Part shown: piece by piece, positions 56,785 through 58,406 of the stretch
How positions within the stretch are numbered: the first letter of the stretch is position 1
How the letters are laid out: every line of letters starts with the position of its first letter
IMG/VR virus record: IMGVR_UViG_3300044998_000622
Coordinates: 1 to 58,406 of that record
Direction: 5' to 3' (one strand)
DNA length: 58,406 nucleotides
Source of the DNA: a virus
Made by a program: the position numbers and the translations under genes
Notes under the pieces: model-generated
What the model was told of the DNA's origin: nothing
Databases searched by the model: none
The model's input: only the letters and a program-made list of their open reading frames with translations

Positions 56785-58185
56785 ATGTCTGGGATCGACA
56801 ACGAGGTGTTCAACAACCTGGAGCGCGCCGTCTCGGCCGATCTCAACGACATGCAGTCGTTGGTGGCTCGCTTCATCTCCGAGATGGCACGGTACGGGCT
56901 GGCGTCGCGGACCATCGGCTGGCCAACTTCGGAGTTCCAGGGACCGGTCGTCCTCGGCGGTCTGACCGTCATCCCGAGCGGGACCAACGTGGCCGTGGAG
57001 CCAGGCATGATGGCGCAGCTTTCCGCCACGCTCGCGCCTACGCCCGGTCCGCTCGACAGCCCGTACCGTCTCAGCCGTCTGGCGACCCCGACGGTCGTCA
57101 CGATGCCCTCGCCCGGTACGACGACGTACTACTTGATCGAGGCGCAGATGGTCGAGGTCACGACCGTCACCACGCTGCGCGATGTCTGGACGCCGCCGGC
57201 CGGTCCGTTTGCCCCCGCTTCGGTTCCGAAGCAGCGCGAGCGCCGGATCCAGTTCCAGGTGATCGCTGGCAACGCAAACGCTCCAGAGCCGAGCGGTGGC
57301 GACTGGGTGCCCATCGCCATCGTCCGCCGACCCGGCGGCGGAGGGCCTGTGCTCGCGTCGGACATCATCGACGTGAGGCCACTCGCAGGGCCGCGCTACC
57401 AACCAGTTGTCTGCGCGGAGACTTGCTTCGTGCGAACGTCGGTCGTGTTCCCTGCCATCAACACGGCAACCGTGCGGGCGTCTTTCTCTGGTCCCGTGGG
57501 ACAGATGGCATACGTGGGTCAGACCGTGGACCTGAGCGCCACGTCGGTCCGAAGCCCATCCACTACGCTTGCGGCGGATCAGCCGTACTACCTGTACCTC
57601 GCACCGTGGTCTTTGTCCCGTCTGCCTGTGCGGCAGCAAGGGTCGGTGCTCTATGAAGGCGTGCTCGTGCTCTCGCACATCCCGCCGACCAGTAGCGGCA
57701 CGAACAGCGCTGCGCTGACCCTGCCGCCACCGTTTGGTGCGACTCAAGTCTCACTTGGGAATGCGTACTACGTCGCCACGGTCATCCGCGACTCGGGCAA
57801 CACCGGGTGGGTGGGAATGGTGAAGCGAGGAAACGAAGTCGTCATCGCCGAGAGCTACTCCAGCGCTCTCGGCACTACGTTCGCCCCTCCGGTGGTCGGC
57901 GACAATCCAGTTCCTCCGGTCGCCACGTTCGTGCCGCCAACAGCGCGAACGGTGCGGATGCGGACTCGATGGATCGGAGCAGCTTCGTCTCCCACGACGG
58001 TGAACGTGCGGTATCAGGCGCCGGGGACGTCAGACGACCTCACGCTGTCCACGATGGACGACAGCATCAGGCAGACGGAAGTCGTGGACGTCCCGTACAC
58101 CGGTACCGGCGGACTCGACATGACCGTCTCGGCGGCGAACGCCGGGACGACAGCGAGCGCAAAGGTCATCGGGTGGCGCGAATGA
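56785..58185 (+). CDS. Tail fibre-type protein, 466 aa
   Basis: SD GAGGA. The N-terminal part (MSGIDNEVFNNLERAVSADLNDMQSLVARFISEMARYGL, then VVLGGLTVIPSGTNVAVEPGMM) is the type found in baseplate-linked fibre or wedge adaptor proteins. The rest is beta-rich with Thr/Pro/Val. The C-terminal domain ends TVSAANAGTTASAKVIGWRE. ATGA overlap with the endolysin. Confidence 0.65.
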   Translation: MSGIDNEVFNNLERAVSADLNDMQSLVARFISEMARYGLASRTIGWPTSEFQGPVVLGGLTVIPSGTNVAVEPGMMAQLSATLAPTPGPLDSPYRLSRLATPTVVTMPSPGTTTYYLIEAQMVEVTTVTTLRDVWTPPAGPFAPASVPKQRERRIQFQVIAGNANAPEPSGGDWVPIAIVRRPGGGGPVLASDIIDVRPLAGPRYQPVVCAETCFVRTSVVFPAINTATVRASFSGPVGQMAYVGQTVDLSATSVRSPSTTLAADQPYYLYLAPWSLSRLPVRQQGSVLYEGVLVLSHIPPTSSGTNSAALTLPPPFGATQVSLGNAYYVATVIRDSGNTGWVGMVKRGNEVVIAESYSSALGTTFAPPVVGDNPVPPVATFVPPTARTVRMRTRWIGAASSPTTVNVRYQAPGTSDDLTLSTMDDSIRQTEVVDVPYTGTGGLDMTVSAANAGTTASAKVIGWRE

Positions 58186-58406
58186 CCCTCCCCTGCTGCT
58201 ACGACCTGCGCCACGAACAGCCCGACCCACCGGCGCTGCCAAAGACCAAACACAAGATCGTGCGCGGCAAGGTCGCACGACGGCCGTGGACGTCCATCAC
58301 GGGCGTGACCATCCACCAGACCGCGTGCCAGTTCGGGGTCACACCAGCGCAGGTGCGCGCGGCTGGCGGCGACCGTGACCTCGCGCTCGCTCGCCGAGCG
58401 CTCGGC
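58182..58406 (+). CDS. N-acetylmuramoyl-L-alanine amidase (endolysin), 5' part
   Basis: ATG 58182 overlaps the previous TGA. The first 75 codons, MTLPCCYDLRHEQPDPPALPKTKHKI..., run to the end of the window and continue at 145-597 to give the 225-aa amidase. The last 144 bases duplicate 1-144. Confidence 0.9.
   Translation, partial: MTLPCCYDLRHEQPDPPALPKTKHKIVRGKVARRPWTSITGVTIHQTACQFGVTPAQVRAAGGDRDLALARRALG
58263..58406. repeat. Terminal redundancy, right copy
   Basis: Matches 1-144 with one synonymous difference (A at 58280 against C at 18). Confidence 0.95.

Noticed and set aside
55888-57747. 619-aa open frame on the - strand
   Set aside because: Antisense to the second J-like and fibre genes; no recognisable domain.

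Overview
The window is a complete, high-GC, tailed-phage genome cut open inside its endolysin gene. The first 144 bases recur at the very end (58263-58406) with one synonymous change, so the unit genome is 58,262 bp and circularly permuted or circularly assembled. Every convincing gene is on the + strand. Genes are tightly tiled, often through GTGA or ATGA stop/start overlaps, and GTG starts are very common. A tail sheath, a gp25-like wedge, two baseplate J-like proteins and a LysM hub protein show a contractile-tailed (myovirus-type) particle. No integrase, recognisable lysogeny repressor, DNA polymerase or tRNA was seen. The host cannot be named from the sequence; GC content and start-codon use only say a high-GC bacterium.

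Layout. (1) Lysis, 58182-58406 joined to 1-1833: two consecutive family-2 amidases and two small membrane proteins. (2) A 372-bp noncoding gap (1834-2205), then early genes 2206-7317: an unknown protein, a second unknown protein, a MoxR-type AAA+ ATPase and a VWA protein, with similar upstream promoter blocks. (3) DNA metabolism and recombination, 7331-14372: Cas4/RecB-like nuclease, a coiled-coil protein ending in a clamp-binding motif, Sak4-like ATPase, an SSB-like protein with an acidic IPF tail, a replication-organiser-like protein, RusA resolvase, adenine methylase and an HNH protein. A strong pair of overlapping hairpins follows the SSB gene. (4) Small accessory genes 14369-20156, including a deoxyribosyltransferase-like protein, an Imm5-like protein, a MazG-like protein, an XRE-type HTH and two micro-ORFs. 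(5) UDG-like/HTH fusion and packaging genes (20153-23054). (6) Head: portal, a 1104-aa head-morphogenesis protein carrying 28 consecutive prolines and an ADP-ribosyltransferase-like C terminus, scaffold, major capsid (24094-34763). (7) Neck, collagen-like fibre, sheath, tube, ParB-methylase, frameshifted tail chaperone, tape measure, baseplate and fibres (34847-58185).

The observations most worth checking are a recurring -10-like hexamer placed 6-7 nt before SD-less start codons at up to nine late-gene starts, suggesting leaderless late transcription; a capsid-linked ART-like domain behind a polyproline spacer; a lambda-type -1 frameshift signal in the tail chaperone gene; the overlapping double hairpin after the SSB gene; and the duplicated leader plus N terminus in the MoxR/VWA early operon. 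Functions are read from motifs and family knowledge; no database search was possible.
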